This document shows, in pieces, positions 32,005-43,310 of a DNA stretch of 64,000 nt (position 1 is the first letter of the stretch; each line of letters begins with the position of its first letter). The DNA comes from Amyloporia xantha (Eukaryota > Basidiomycota > Agaricomycetes > Polyporales > Adustoporiaceae), in assembly GCA_036971615.1 (NCBI GenBank), contig JAYKKR010000049.1, positions 124,001 to 188,000 on the forward strand, given 5' to 3'. The notes beneath the pieces are model-generated. The model ran no database searches. It was given only the letters and a program-made list of their open reading frames with translations, and was not told where the DNA came from. The position numbers were made by a program, and so were the translations under genes.

Positions 32005-32808
32005 TCAGTCGCATGGGTCAGAATAGTACGCATACGGCGAGCCGAGTGCTGCAATGAATCCCAGTATTGCTATTGGCTGACCTACAGCATTTGATTCGAA
32101 TGCATGTGCAATATCCAGTGCCCCTGGTACCCGCCCATGGAGAACAAACACGCCAAGGGCCTGTCCGCAGAAACCTACTGCAACTAGAGCGGTGGAGATC
32201 GTGATGAGGATGATCTTGGATCTCGTGTCGTAGGAACTGCCTTCAGCTGAGAGGGGATTCATTCCTCGTCCACTTCCCGGACCAATATTCATCATTAAAA
32301 CCATGACCCATGACAGAAGTCCGCTTCCAGCGCCCAACATCGCACCGCCTGTGGTGCTCGTGGCGAGCAATGGCAGGTTTTTCACGCTTTTATATGGCTC
32401 CACATGGTCCAAGATGTAACGTCCAACGAATGTGCATATGATGGACCATGCTAGTCCAACGGTTGCGGATCCCAATATGTAGGCAATGCACCATGCCAGC
32501 GAGATGCATACCCTCTGCATCTCATCTTTAAAGATTTCCAGAATGATGCGCATACGGTTTCTTGCGCGAATCGTCCATGGTATGTTTGTTTGTAGACGGA
32601 GAACTGTCCCTGTTACAGCAGGTGGCAGAAGGTGGTCTGTACTATCACGGTACAGCGCGGACGCGACTCGGAATTCCGGAGAATATCGATAGTCAAGGGG
32701 ATGCGTGGAATGTGAGGGTTTTGGCGAACGGATAGCATACGATGGGGTTGATTTGAAAGCTGTTGAATCGGTGTCGGCGAATTGTAAAGGTTCTCGAGTC
32801 ATGGACAA
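32005..32808 (-). CDS. Four-helix membrane protein, paralogue 3 of 3
   Basis: This is a single-exon frame of 267 aa. After about 95 mostly hydrophilic residues come four hydrophobic segments (CISLAWCIAYILGSATVGLA, LPLLATSTTGGAMLGAGSGL with the following WVMVLMM, IILITISTALVAVGFCGQAL and PIAILGFIAALG). It shares the LHGRxxGALD motif and the overall layout with the 29.8-kb gene. The three genes share strand and spacing, consistent with tandem duplication followed by divergence. No function can be assigned. Confidence 0.65.
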   Translation of the reverse strand: MSMTREPLQFADTDSTAFKSTPSYAIRSPKPSHSTHPLDYRYSPEFRVASALYRDSTDHLLPPAVTGTVLRLQTNIPWTIRARNRMRIILEIFKDEMQRVCISLAWCIAYILGSATVGLAWSIICTFVGRYILDHVEPYKSVKNLPLLATSTTGGAMLGAGSGLLSWVMVLMMNIGPGSGRGMNPLSAEGSSYDTRSKIILITISTALVAVGFCGQALGVFVLHGRVPGALDIAHAFESNAVGQPIAILGFIAALGSPYAYYSDPCD

Positions 32809-33455
32809 GTGTGAAGCAAGGAACGGTGACTCAGTGGGATTGGTGTCGGAGAGCGGACTAGTATGAAGGCCGCAAGAACGTGTTATGTATCAACCTATGG
32901 CTGCACAGAGTCGCTTCTATAGGACCACCCATAAGCGACAAATCACCGCGCTGAACTCAAACCTTACGACAGGAATGGTTTGCGTGGTGCACTGTCCATC
33001 CGATTACTGAGACGCTGTGATATCGATGTTTGCTCCGAACCACTCATATCTGCATGGCTTTGCAATGATACAATGGAAGCCCTCTCCGCATCGCACTCTA
33101 TTGAAATGGGAGTATAACTTGATGGGATTTATATGTTCCCTACTCATCCGATACTGCGAAATCAAACGCGATAGTATAGGGTTGATGCGTACCTTGCTGT
33201 GTTCTCACAGAGTCTACCTGAACGTTGATGTACGAAGCCACAATCAAGGAATAAATACGTGGACTGTTAAATTGGTGCGTTGTCATTGCCTTCGCGAGTA
33301 GGAAGACACGTAACCATATCACGTCCTCGCTTACCTCTGGGAGACGTTATACACAGGGCGCGGAACATAGGACACCGTGAGCTGATTGTCTTCATTTGAG
33401 GTACACCACTCTTAAAGCAAACATAGCATGTCCGCCAGTATGGTATTCGTAACTC
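32809..33455. other. Intergenic, nothing recognised
   Basis: About 0.65 kb between a gene start and a convergent-side 3' end. No repeat or RNA gene is visible. Confidence 0.35.
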
Positions 33456-35407
33456 TCATACGGGTGGCAATGTGATGCTCACAGGTCCAGGAACATCCGG
33501 CCTGTGAACCTTGAAACCGCAAATCAACCTATGTTCTTTCAAGTCCCTGAAAATAACTCTGGTGAGCGGCGAAATAATGAACGAGAGGGGTGCATTACTT
33601 AGTCCGACAGTCGGGTCCACAATACGGAGCGGTCTTGCACTTCTCGCAGCTCTCTTTCGCTGGTTTCTTGCACGTCCTTCTTGTGCAGATCTTCCCATCC
33701 ACGCAGGTCTCCTGGAGCTTATGAAGGGTTTCCCACGCTGCTTGATCCCACAACGTATCTGTGAGCGGCCACCCACGAGAGTCAACGGGTACCTGACCAG
33801 GGGCATGACCCGGAAGCGAAGGCATTCGGGCGTTACCATCGGGCGTAAAGGCGTTTTCAAGAAGTGCACGAAGCGCACGAGGGCGCGGTAATTCGTTACG
33901 CATTGCCTCCTCGGCTGACGGTCGTTGCTTCACAAGCACGTCAATGCATTTATAGATTTGAGTCACTTGCACTATGTGAACTATTGAGTTTCGAAGAGTA
34001 AGATGACAAGACCGGTGTAATCCTTACTTGTGATGCCCCGTTGGGCTGCGCACCTCGTCAATGCCTGGTCCAGAGCGCTGAAAAAGTCCGTGCGAATCAA
34101 GAGAACGAGGAGAGGCTCAAGTTCGTCAGGCTCATCGTTCTCACAGTCGTGCATACAGCCGGCCACGAGCCCGATGATGGGAAGGAAAAGCTGATCCCCT
34201 GGGTATGGTTTGTCGACTTCGGGAGAGGCATTCTTCGCTGCTTTACGAAGCTGGAGGGAGAGGTTAGTCCACAAGGGGAGGACCGCCTGAATTTCTGCAC
34301 GAGTTCAGGTTTCTGTTCCTTCATCAGGCCGTACAGTTCTGTGATGAAGGCGAGTAGAGGGATAACACCCTCGAAAGATGTGTTGGAAAGGTGCGAAATG
34401 CATTTGGCAAGGAGCTTCTCAAAAGACCCTGCTCCCCGGATCATCCGATCGAGAAAGTTCCGCGGCACGGGGTTGGCCTTTCGGTAAGCACTTATAAGCG
34501 GATATCTAGAGTCGAAGAGTTCAATAAGCCCCTGAGAGGAGGTTGTGATGTCGGCCACCTCAGTAGCGTGCATGAAGTAACGACTTAAGAGAGAGATTGT
34601 CACATCCGAATCAGCATCTATGACGCTAGAAGAGGTGAGTACAGCGGAAATTGAACGTGTGCATGGTCACTTACCTTAGGAATGACGGATCTGCAGAGGC
34701 AACAGGGATGACTATTTGTGGAACGGCCATTCGTTCCCGAACGTGAACTAGTCCCTTCTTCAACGTGTTTTCCGGCTCCCCCCATAGCTAACGATGGTAG
34801 CCTTAATGATAAACAAGTCCGGTTCCAAGGCATGCTACGTACGCGTTCCATCATCTCGTGCCACCTTTTCTTCAGTGCTTTGACCAGTTGGAGGTCAGTG
34901 GACCTCGGCGGTCGAGACATAGCGAGGACGGCGTTACAGAGTACCTCAAGCGGCAAGAAGTACGGAGATGGAATCTGTATAAACATTACGAACTTTAGTG
35001 GAAAACAGCGGGTCTTGTTCATGGCAGCATTCCGCAAACCTCATCCATTGCCTTCCGTTTCAAGTCTTCGGGCATTGTAGGGAGAACATTGACGAAGGTG
35101 ACCATGTCTAGGACGTTCTGACAAAGTCGGTTCGCGATACCTCCTTCTACTAGGCGATGCCACTGGGCGCTGTTTTCTCGAGCGGCTTTCGCTACTGCCG
35201 CCATGGCTGGGAAAACATCCTATTTCTAATTGGTATGTAGTTTGATGAATGATATGCCTGACTCACGCCCTGAGTGTCCCCCCAACGATTCCGCCGCTTT
35301 TGAGGACCCAAGCTCAACGTACTAATGACGCGCTCCGGATCAGACCCGACGAGATACTCCCATTCTCGAGCTTGTTCTTCTGTATGAGTGATGAGCTGGA
35401 AAGACAT
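33456..35407 (-). CDS. MYND-type zinc-finger protein (apparent one-base frameshift)
   Basis: Seven exons: 35407-35267, 35219-35040, 34974-34843, 34787-34675, 34625-34028, 33980-33599 and 33546-33456, about 545 aa. Most of the protein is helical and of unknown fold (TISLLSRYFMHATEVADITT, then VLPLWTNLSLQLRKAAKN). The C-terminus holds a full MYND finger: CTRRTC, CEKC, YCGPDC and KEHRLIC supply the Cys/His ligands, the last pair coming from the final exon. MYND domains bind proline-rich partner peptides. In exon 4 the frame changes at an AAA run (34292-34294, T on the plus strand): ELVQK must become IQAVLPLW in the next frame. One extra A would heal it, and the total then divides by three. Either a homopolymer miscall or a real lesion explains this. 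Confidence 0.75.
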
Positions 35408-35637
35408 AGGTTGAGTAGAATGTAGCGGCGTTCGCGGATGGCGTTGAAAGGAAAGTTGGAATTCATGCGAATCTATACATTTGCCACAGACATGCAGCCT
35501 TTGTCTCTCCTGTCTCTGATCTGATCTGATCGATCCACGAGGTGATCTCGCGATGGAAGACGTCGACGGTCGACGTCTTTTGCTTCGTATACGCTTTCGC
35601 AAAAGTATATATACTAATGCCAGACACGACTATCACA

Positions 35638-36913
35638 TCAAGCTGTCTCTTGCGGATGCGCAACTAGCTTCACATTGCTTACACCTCTTCGGAGCTGTTC
35701 TAATCCTCCTATGATACCCTCCAATCCATTCGGCAGCACTTGTACTCGGTTCGGCTGTCAGACAAACCCGTCATCAGCGTGTATTACCCACAGAATATGC
35801 TCATACCTGGATATCACCGTCTTCCAGCATCTCAGTTAGTTTCGAATAGAGACTCCTCCCAAGTCGTCGGTTCGTTTCCGGTCTGTTGGTGTTTCCGCTT
35901 ACCTGCACGACCCGCTTCGCACTCGTCTTCTTGTTCTTATCAATCGCGTCTGCAAGCACCAATACAAGGCATCCACCCGGCGCGAGGATATCATATGCGA
36001 TGTTCTGAGTATCGGGGATGGCTACTGCATCGTAGATGGTCTCAATAGGTGACGATGTGATCTTCATTATCTCTGCGCGTGTAGCATCCCCGGGCAAACG
36101 TCTATCAATGACATCTGTCGCCCCAAGGTCGAGAAGGTATTCCGTGTTGTGCAGGGAAGCGGTGGCGATAATCGGGGAGAACCCTGCGAGGACGGCGAGC
36201 TGGATTACTGTGGGTGGTTAGTGGAGGTGAGCTGAATATCAGGAGCCGTGCGCAAACTTACCGTATTGACCCACGGAACTGGACCCGCCAAAAACAACAA
36301 ATGGTCTATCCTTATATCTCCCGCGCCCACCATCTTCCCAGGGAGGATATAATCCTGCACTTACGCTCTCCACCTCACGGTTGAAAAGCCCTATCGCTGC
36401 GGTCGCAAGCGCGAGCGGGATCGTTGCAGCCTGGTCGAACGACGTCTGGTCCGGGATCTATACAAGCGGCAGTTGCAACTACAAGTCCAACATGTGACCG
36501 AGAGAACGGCGTACTTGGGTGGAGACGTCTGCGAAGCCAAGTGTATATTGTTGGAAGGCAGCATGTTCATTCACATTCAGCATTCCTTGCGTGAGTCTGC
36601 AATGCGATAAGACACTATATACGCGCGAGACAGACCGCTGAGCTCACACTCTGTCCCCTCTGGCAAACCCGATCACATTCTCCCCAAGCTCCTCTACAGT
36701 GCCCGCGATATCACCACCGAGGATGGCGGGATAGTTGGTGATGAAGCCGCCATACGCTTGTATCTTCCAATCGACAGGGTTCAGTGCGGCCGCTTGGATC
36801 TTGATCAGGATTTCCCCAGGGCCAGGTCTGGGGATCCTGGTGGTGCCGACTTTGAAAGCCCCCTGCGCGGATGGGAGGATTAGCGCTTTCTGATGTTTCA
36901 CGTCGGTGGTCAT
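35638..36913 (-). CDS. Zinc-type alcohol dehydrogenase-like / enoyl reductase (MDR family)
   Basis: Five exons (36913-36648, 36596-36515, 36457-36262, 36207-35807, 35754-35638) give 353 aa, typical for the medium-chain dehydrogenase/reductase superfamily. The N-terminal GroES-like part has [18 protein letters not shown] and [14 protein letters not shown]. The Rossmann part has [16 protein letters not shown], the NAD(P)H-binding glycine motif. No cysteine cluster for structural zinc is visible, so it belongs with the zinc-free quinone-reductase or enoyl-reductase-like (ToxD/PKS-ER) subgroup. It probably reduces an activated double bond using NADPH in the cytosol; the substrate is unknown. The C-terminal exon ([21 protein letters not shown]) is as usual for the group. 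Confidence 0.88.
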
Positions 36914-38270
36914 GATTGTGCACAAGGGCCCCTTGTGTAGATATCGCGAGGTAGTACGGGATCGATACTGAGACAATGCATGCTTCTATACATCCCGGAA
37001 CAGCGGTCCTCTGGGTTCTTGGCCTCGTGAGCAGACCTACTCCCCCAAAGATGGACATATACATCCAATTGCGAAGACGCTCAGCCGTTTACGGAGTATA
37101 TGCGATTAGGGGACGCTGAAACAATGAGCAAAACGTTCCATGATATTTCGTACATATATACAGTGTAATTGGAGGATTACCGAAGACCAGCCAAGCCCTG
37201 GACAATTATTTGCAGGCAATATATCATCCGAGGCAAATTACACAAACTGCCTTCAGTTCCAAGTATAGTCGACCGGAATACCAATGCCAGATCTAATTTG
37301 GGAGGAGCGTCAAGTTCGGCCCTATAATCGTCGCAATATCAGACGCAGCCTCATAAGCGTCCAGGATGTCGGTCCTATACTTGTTCTTTGCCATCCCTGC
37401 CACCACAACATGATTATAACGACTATAGTCTTGACAAAACAAAGCTATAGCATCGAGCAACACCTTTCGGATGAAGTGTGCAGACTTACATCTGATATAT
37501 AGAACCCCTCGACCGACGTAGGGGATGTGACAAGTACTTCCTGAAGGAGACCAAGTACGTTGTCGCGATATATCTCCAGTTCGTCAGTGAGCTTAGCCTT
37601 GTCGCACGCAGTTGCATCTCATGGCCAAGAGCTCGTTTTTGCAAGCTGAGGGGGCCATGTACTAAGGCCTGGCACTCACGCAAAACGTTCTTGTCGGTTC
37701 ACAATGAGAGGATTTTCGTCACCAGTGAGTTCCTGCTTTGACTTCAAGGTAGACAGCTACATCTGAGAGCAGTCTGGAAGCCACCTGGATGTCATGGATA
37801 GTGTACCGTCATGACGGTCAGCTTACATGGTCTCGTCGCGAAATTTGAACATAGCTAAAGGCAGATCCTGGCAGCAACGACAACCACCATAGTCTAGCTA
37901 CGGGTAGTAGAATTCGATCAATAAAACAGCGGCGTATCAAAGGCCCCAGAGGAAAAGTAGGGGTCAAGATCAACACGCACCGACCAAACATTGACGCTAA
38001 GAATGGAGTTGCAATCTAGACATGGACATCTCCACTAGTCACAGTTAAGTACCTCTGCGACGACGAGATATGGGCATTAAGCTACTGGATGGTAACATAC
38101 CAGCACATACCACAATGAGTTTGTCCTCTACACCGAGTTCATCCACGATGGAGCCAGCGCTTAAGCTCAGTATGAAATGAAAAGTTCTGACCAACAAATC
38201 CAGGCAAATCGGAAAATGTAAGTCGATGCAATCTGAATACATACATGCTGGTGCGATCGATTCGACCGCC
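36914..38270. other. Intergenic, nothing recognised
   Basis: About 1.35 kb between the reductase start and the carrier stop. Only short frames are present, and there are no repeats. Confidence 0.4.
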
Positions 38271-39509
38271 TCATACTCCCAACACTCGCTTGCCCCACTG
38301 CCACACTGCGAAGCTTACAGCTGTCATCGGTACAACTTTCAGATATCCAATGCTGAGGCCGACGTAGAACCCCCGCCAGCCGCTCGTGCCCCATATAGCA
38401 CGGGCCGTCTCCCCCCAGCGCATCCACCGGTCTGGCGATGTCACCCCGCCAACCTGCATACGCCGTCGGACAACCTCAAAGGGGTACGACGCTGTCTGCG
38501 CAATGGCGCCTGATACCGCGCCGATTGTAAGGTCCGCGAGGGGAGTGGGTTTCGGCTTCTGTTTTGTCTTTGGATTTCGAGATGGATCAGAGGCGTCGGT
38601 AGAGGGTAAAGGAGGGATCAAGAGCGCCCGGAGGAAGCCCCACGTGAGGAATGAAGTGCCTGCGTAGGGAATCATGCCAACAATCGTGACAGTGAACCCA
38701 CGGTAGAACTTCAGGAGCGGAAAACGGGTGAATAACGCGCGCGTCGAAATAGATGCGCCAGAGGATGATTTGGGGATGCCAGAGCCTTCGTGGTAAACTT
38801 GAGACAGCACAGCGAGGAATGATGGCCGGTGGTGGGGTGAGGTAAGCTCTTGTGGAGTGGAAGATCGCGTTCTGAACGCCATTCGAACGCGTATCAATTC
38901 GAGCGGGTATGTGAAGAATACAGATGTTGTTCCTATGGTTTTGTTCAGCACAACATCGAAACATAATACACGCGGCTGTACCTGAGATAGCTCCCGCAGC
39001 AAACCGGCGGACATTCGTTTGGGATTCTCGTGTGGGCATAAGGATCTGACGAAGAATGTCGTCTATAGTCACGATGTGCCAGAGGGATAGACTTACATGT
39101 TCCACCTGATCGTACGCCATGAACTTAATGGCCGCGTACGGAAATACGCGGAGTAGGGTGGCAGAATGGCCTTGGAGCAGACCACGGACACCGTTCTCCC
39201 TGTAGATTTGCCCCGCGGCGCGGAAAGCACCGCTCCATGTCCCTGTACAAACGATTTGTGGAGGAAATGAAAGAGAACATAGGACGTACCAGCATATTTC
39301 TGGAAGTCCGGATTGGAAGCTTGGAAGAGGATCTTCACTCGATCGAGAGGCGCAACGACTGTTTTTGCCTAGAATGTATGTTCAATCAACCATGAGGTGA
39401 ATGCGAAGGTTGTCACACGACGCACGACACAACCAGCAACTCCCCCTGCCAGACCGGAGCGAACTATAAAATGCAGACTCTGTTTGTTTGATGAATCATC
39501 TGAACTCAT
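38271..39509 (-). CDS. LEU5: Mitochondrial carrier, Leu5/CoA-carrier-like
   Basis: Five exons (39509-39426, 39368-39290, 39242-39097, 39045-38982, 38932-38271) give 344 aa, within the usual range for this subgroup. All three mitochondrial-carrier repeats are visible through their signatures: PLDRVKILFQ, PLELIRVRM and PFEVVRRRMQ. The start MSSDDSSNKQ leads into RSGLAGGVAGCVAKTVVAPLD. The order and the first-repeat sequence resemble yeast Leu5 and the human SLC25A16/42 group, which move coenzyme A or its precursor across the inner membrane. The Leu5 label is inferred from similarity; membership of the carrier superfamily is certain. A short Lys/Pro insertion (NPKTKQKPKP) precedes repeat three. 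Confidence 0.88.
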
Positions 39510-39798
39510 TCGAGTAGGGCCACTGCACTAGTTCATGCAAAAGGTAGAGCAGACAATGCAAATTCTTGCCGGAGACAGGTACCAATGGAGGAGAGATGGA
39601 TGTAACCAACAGACCGCACACGGCGTTAGAGCGGCCCTCTAAGAGTCTATGGGTTGGGCGAGCAAGCAAGGCTAGTCTTGTGCCCACCCCCACAGCAGTC
39701 GGAGCCTCATACCGACATCGCACGTGATCCTGATCCGCGTCTTGGTCGCGTCCAGCGCTTGGCTTCACTCAAGTGTGTTCACCTCCGTCTACGGAAAA

Positions 39799-40955
39799 AT
39801 GTCTGCGAAACCGAAAGCCGCGGAATCCAAAGTCCCTGTGTTAAAGGGTCAAGAAGGTATCGCATTCTGCGTTCTTTCTTCCTGATGTCATATCTACGCA
39901 CTTATTGCCTCGTGAAGCGGAGGACAGGGTGCTCGAGTACATCAAGAGGGTGTGTCTCGATGCTAAAGATCTAAAATAACAAAATCATACACAGACCTAG
40001 ATGAATCGGCCCTTCGGCGCCGTGGATGTCTCTGCCAATCTCAAGGGCGCCGTACCAAAGGCCGCGACGCAGAAGATCCTCGTCGCACTTGCGGAGAAGG
40101 GAGAGCTGGTGCAAAAGACATATGGTCCGTGACAATGGCCGCATATATGCACTACTGACGATGCTTTTCGCACTTGTCGGCAGGAAAGACCACTTTTTTC
40201 GTCGCCAATCAGGCTAACTTGGAGGACATGCCTGCCGAGAAGCTCGCATCTTTAGAAACCGAGTATAAAACCACTGAAGAAGCAAACAAGACTCTTCTAG
40301 CTGAAGTTCGCACTGTATCGTCCGGTAGGCTAGTTCACTTCAAGAGTGTCTGACTTATAGTGTTGTGTCATCGGGTATCACAGAGCTGGCCAAGGTCAGG
40401 AGTACCCCCACGGACGCCGAATTGGCTATGTCACTCGACGAAGCCATCAATGCGGTAAGCCAAGACTCGACCTTCCTATCTCACGATGCACGCGCAGGAG
40501 CTCCTCTCACTTGCCGATCATAATGTCTTCGCCTGCTCATAATCTTCTTGTCGTACGGATAAATAGACCAAGAAAGCTCGGGGTCGACTTGAACCTCTCC
40601 GCTCAGGCACTACGCTCGTCTCCGCCGCTGAACTTGCTCAACTGGATACAGATTGGACTCGATGGAGAGCGGAATGGATCCGCAGGAAGAAGATATTTAC
40701 GAAGTGCGTCCGGACGGCTATTTTTTCGTCTGTGACCACACTGTTCAACATGCGTGCAAGGATTGTCGCCGTAGAAAGACTGACCGATGGCATTTGGACA
40801 GCTTTTGGCAGCTAGCCACGGACGCGCTCCCTCCGCAAGAGGCGCAGGAACTCGCCGAAGATCTCGGGGTTGAACTAGATACACCGGAACATTCAGCCAT
40901 TGAACGGGGTCCGCTTTGCTCTGCCGCAAGTCTTCTGGGGAAGCGGAGAAGGTGA
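39799..40955 (+). CDS. HOP2: Homologous-pairing protein 2 (Hop2/TBPIP)
   Basis: Seven exons (39799-39856, 39918-39949, 40001-40124, 40184-40324, 40384-40454, 40567-40703, 40802-40955) give 238 aa, close to animal and yeast Hop2. The N-terminal winged helix reads VLEYIKRMNRPFGAVDVSAN, then KILVALAEKGELVQKTYGKT. A coiled coil (residues ~80-150) follows. The C-terminal helices include WRAEWIRRKKIFTNFWQLAT and a conserved ending, LGVELDTPEH ... LLGKRRR. Hop2 acts with Mnd1 to help Dmc1/Rad51 strand invasion in meiosis. The gene is divergent from the carrier gene, with about 290 bp between the two ATGs. The 112-bp intron before exon 6 could contain a tiny additional exon; skipping it gives the best match. 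Confidence 0.88.
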
Positions 40956-41444
40956 AATAGGCCCAGGGTGTGAATGAACGCCCTTTCCGCACGTCACGGC
41001 CCCGTGCCTGTTTGTCTTCATATTGCTGCCACGCCGAGCCCACCTGTTTCAATGCTTGCTAGCTATCCACCATGTTGCTGCTGCTTATGTTTGTCGTATA
41101 ATGGACTGTACTGTATTTCTGTGGTGCAGCACAGGCAGTGTATCCGAGATGGTTCATCCGAAATGCGAGCGTTTGTCGCGAGGCTTGTCCATCACGACCG
41201 CATAAGGAGACGTGACCGTGTGGACGCCAAGCCTTTGGAAAAAGGGCGAGCCAATCGCCAGCCGCAGACGCCAAGAATAGCGCAGCGGTGGCTGGCCGAG
41301 ACGTCTGAGCTCGAAAATAATTGAAATGCCGTCGAGGGGGCGGCGTATATGAGGCTGTCGGTGTTGATCCTTTCGCCAGCCCCATCTTCTTGTCCTTGTC
41401 GCTGAGGACGCTTCCCTAGCTTCCTCTTCCCTTTGTCTCGTAAA
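40956..41444 (+). promoter_or_regulatory. Intergenic region with pyrimidine-rich core promoter
   Basis: The last 40 bases before the ATG at 41445 are CT-rich (CTTCCCTAGCTTCCTCTTCC), and GTATATGAGG stands about 100 bp upstream of the ATG. CT-tracts of this kind precede many strongly expressed fungal genes. No gene lies in this interval. Confidence 0.4.
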
Positions 41445-42771
41445 ATGTCCGCAGTCGCTCTTTCCGCTCTTTTCGCCGCCGCCGCCGCCGTCACGGGCTC
41501 TTACGCCCAGACCACAACCTCCATCGTCCCCCTGGTCGACCACACCTACGCCTATGGCCAGCAGGTATGTCCTTGCTTTATTTGCGTGTGTAGTGCAATC
41601 CTGCTCACGGACATCCCCAGCCCTACCAAGTTGAACCCACCGGTGACATTCGCGGTAACCAGGAGGGTTACAACATCTGTAACTCTACGACCCAGAACCA
41701 GCAGTCTTGGTGCCAGACTTTGATTGTCAACACCATCGATGGTACGGGTAGTCTTTTCTGCATTTGCTGTGCCGGGCCTTACGTTTGGATCTTTAGATTT
41801 CTGTCTGTGGTCATCCCCTACCCCGAACAACACCATCGGTGATTCTGAGGCATACGAAGTCGCTTGGTGCGCCAAGTCCGGCCACGGTACTCGTGTCATG
41901 CCCGAGGGCACTCTTCAGGGTGTTCAGTACCTCGTCACGTCTCAGTACATTATGATTGTCGGCTTCATCGACCAGACTCAAATCAACCTGCAAGCCTCTG
42001 ACGAGGGTGGTGAGCTCGACCCGCACGGTGCAGACTTGGTATGATTTTCATGTGTTGTTCCGCCGGAAAGCTGTTTAATCGTTGTTTCGCAGCTTGGCAA
42101 CCCCATGGGTGCCCTTGTCTACTCCAACCAATACCCAACCGGAAACACAAACAACGACTCTTACTCACAAGTCATCGAGTGGACCGAGTGCGTTGCCATC
42201 GTAGATAGCTATGCCGTCATCCGTCTCACGCATTATTCTCAGGTTCATCGGCAGTGACACGTTCTGTTTGAAGATCTGTAACCCTGCCGTCACCAGCGAG
42301 AGCAACGTTGGTCTCTGCCAGAACATCTACGACGAGGTTGGCATCGGCTACAACTGCCCGAACATGGCCAAGAACGGGACGTTCGAGGTTTGCGACGCTG
42401 AGCCGATGAGCCCTGTCGGTCAGTATGTTACCAACGGCGTGACGACGACCTGGGTGCAGCCGTGGTCCGGTGTCGTTGACCCTCCTTACACCCCTACCGT
42501 CCCCGCATCGTCCAACTGCCGTACATTCGCCTCGACTGACCTGTACACTGATGCTGTGAAGCCCACGTCGGCGGCTTCATCTGGTGCCTCGTCGACGCCC
42601 GCTCCCACTAGCGGCGCGAACGGATCGCGTGGTGCTACGTCGGCAACGCGTACCGGCAGCTCTGGTGGTGCTGCGGCGACTGGTGCCGCGAGCAGCGGTG
42701 CTGGCGTAGTCGGGATCTCATCGCTTGCGACGCTGGCCGGTGTGGCGTTCTCGGTGATGTTCATGGCATAA
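41445..42771 (+). CDS. Secreted GPI-anchored glycoprotein (macrophage-activating-glycoprotein-like family)
   Basis: Five exons (41445-41564, 41621-41741, 41797-42038, 42093-42187, 42243-42771) give 368 aa. A signal peptide (ALSALFAAAAAVTGSYAQ) is followed by a Cys-rich ectodomain with the landmarks FCLWSSP, EVAWCAKSGHGTRVMP, GELDPHGADL and FCLKICNP. A Ser/Thr/Ala/Gly-rich stalk and a hydrophobic tail (GISSLATLAGVAFSVMFMA) follow, as expected for GPI anchoring. The ectodomain pattern is the abundant basidiomycete secreted family annotated after the Cryptococcus macrophage-activating glycoprotein; no enzymatic role is known. It is likely a cell-wall or surface protein. Regular codon choice (C-ending) and the CT-rich promoter suggest strong expression. 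Confidence 0.82.
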
Positions 42772-43310
42772 GGATGTACACTGGATATGTGCTCTATCTA
42801 CTTACGATGTCATGAACACTTGTCACTGCTACGTCGTAGAAGGGTCAGGATTGTCGTTGGAACAGTCTCGCATCTGTTGTTCGCTTTTCCTACTGTTCTC
42901 CGGAGCAGAGTGTTTGATTTTACGCCGTAGCTGGCCTCGTTACGTCCCTAATTGCTTCTGGACAACGGACTATAGTTTACTTGGGTAATTGATGCAGCCA
43001 ATGCTGGGTGCGCTAATATGCCTGATACCCTCCGTTATTATACCATCCGTTGTGTGTTGAATTGAGTGGACGTGTGGGCGGTGAAACATAAGATGAACGA
43101 TGTGTATAATACACAGGATAGCCTAAGATGACCGGAGTGGTTGCGTAGCCGGTGGAAGCCGTCAGTGGGTTGCTACTAAATATAATCGCAGCTGGCGGTT
43201 TGGAAACCTGTCATTATCCTCTCGAGCAGCCACACGACTCGGTCCCGCCATCGTCTCTGCCCCTCTCCTGTCCTCAGGCCTCAGGCTCCAGCGCAGGCTG
43301 TCGTCTCCCC
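42772..43310. other. Intergenic, nothing recognised
   Basis: This is the 3' flank of the secreted protein and the 5' flank of the decarboxylase gene. An in-frame extension of the latter back to 43152 is open but lacks protein-like character. Confidence 0.4.

Noticed and set aside
34778..34783. Apparent frameshift at a C6 run in the MYND gene
   Set aside because: A 55-bp intron (34842-34788) with a GTACGT donor joins the two frames properly, so no lesion is needed.
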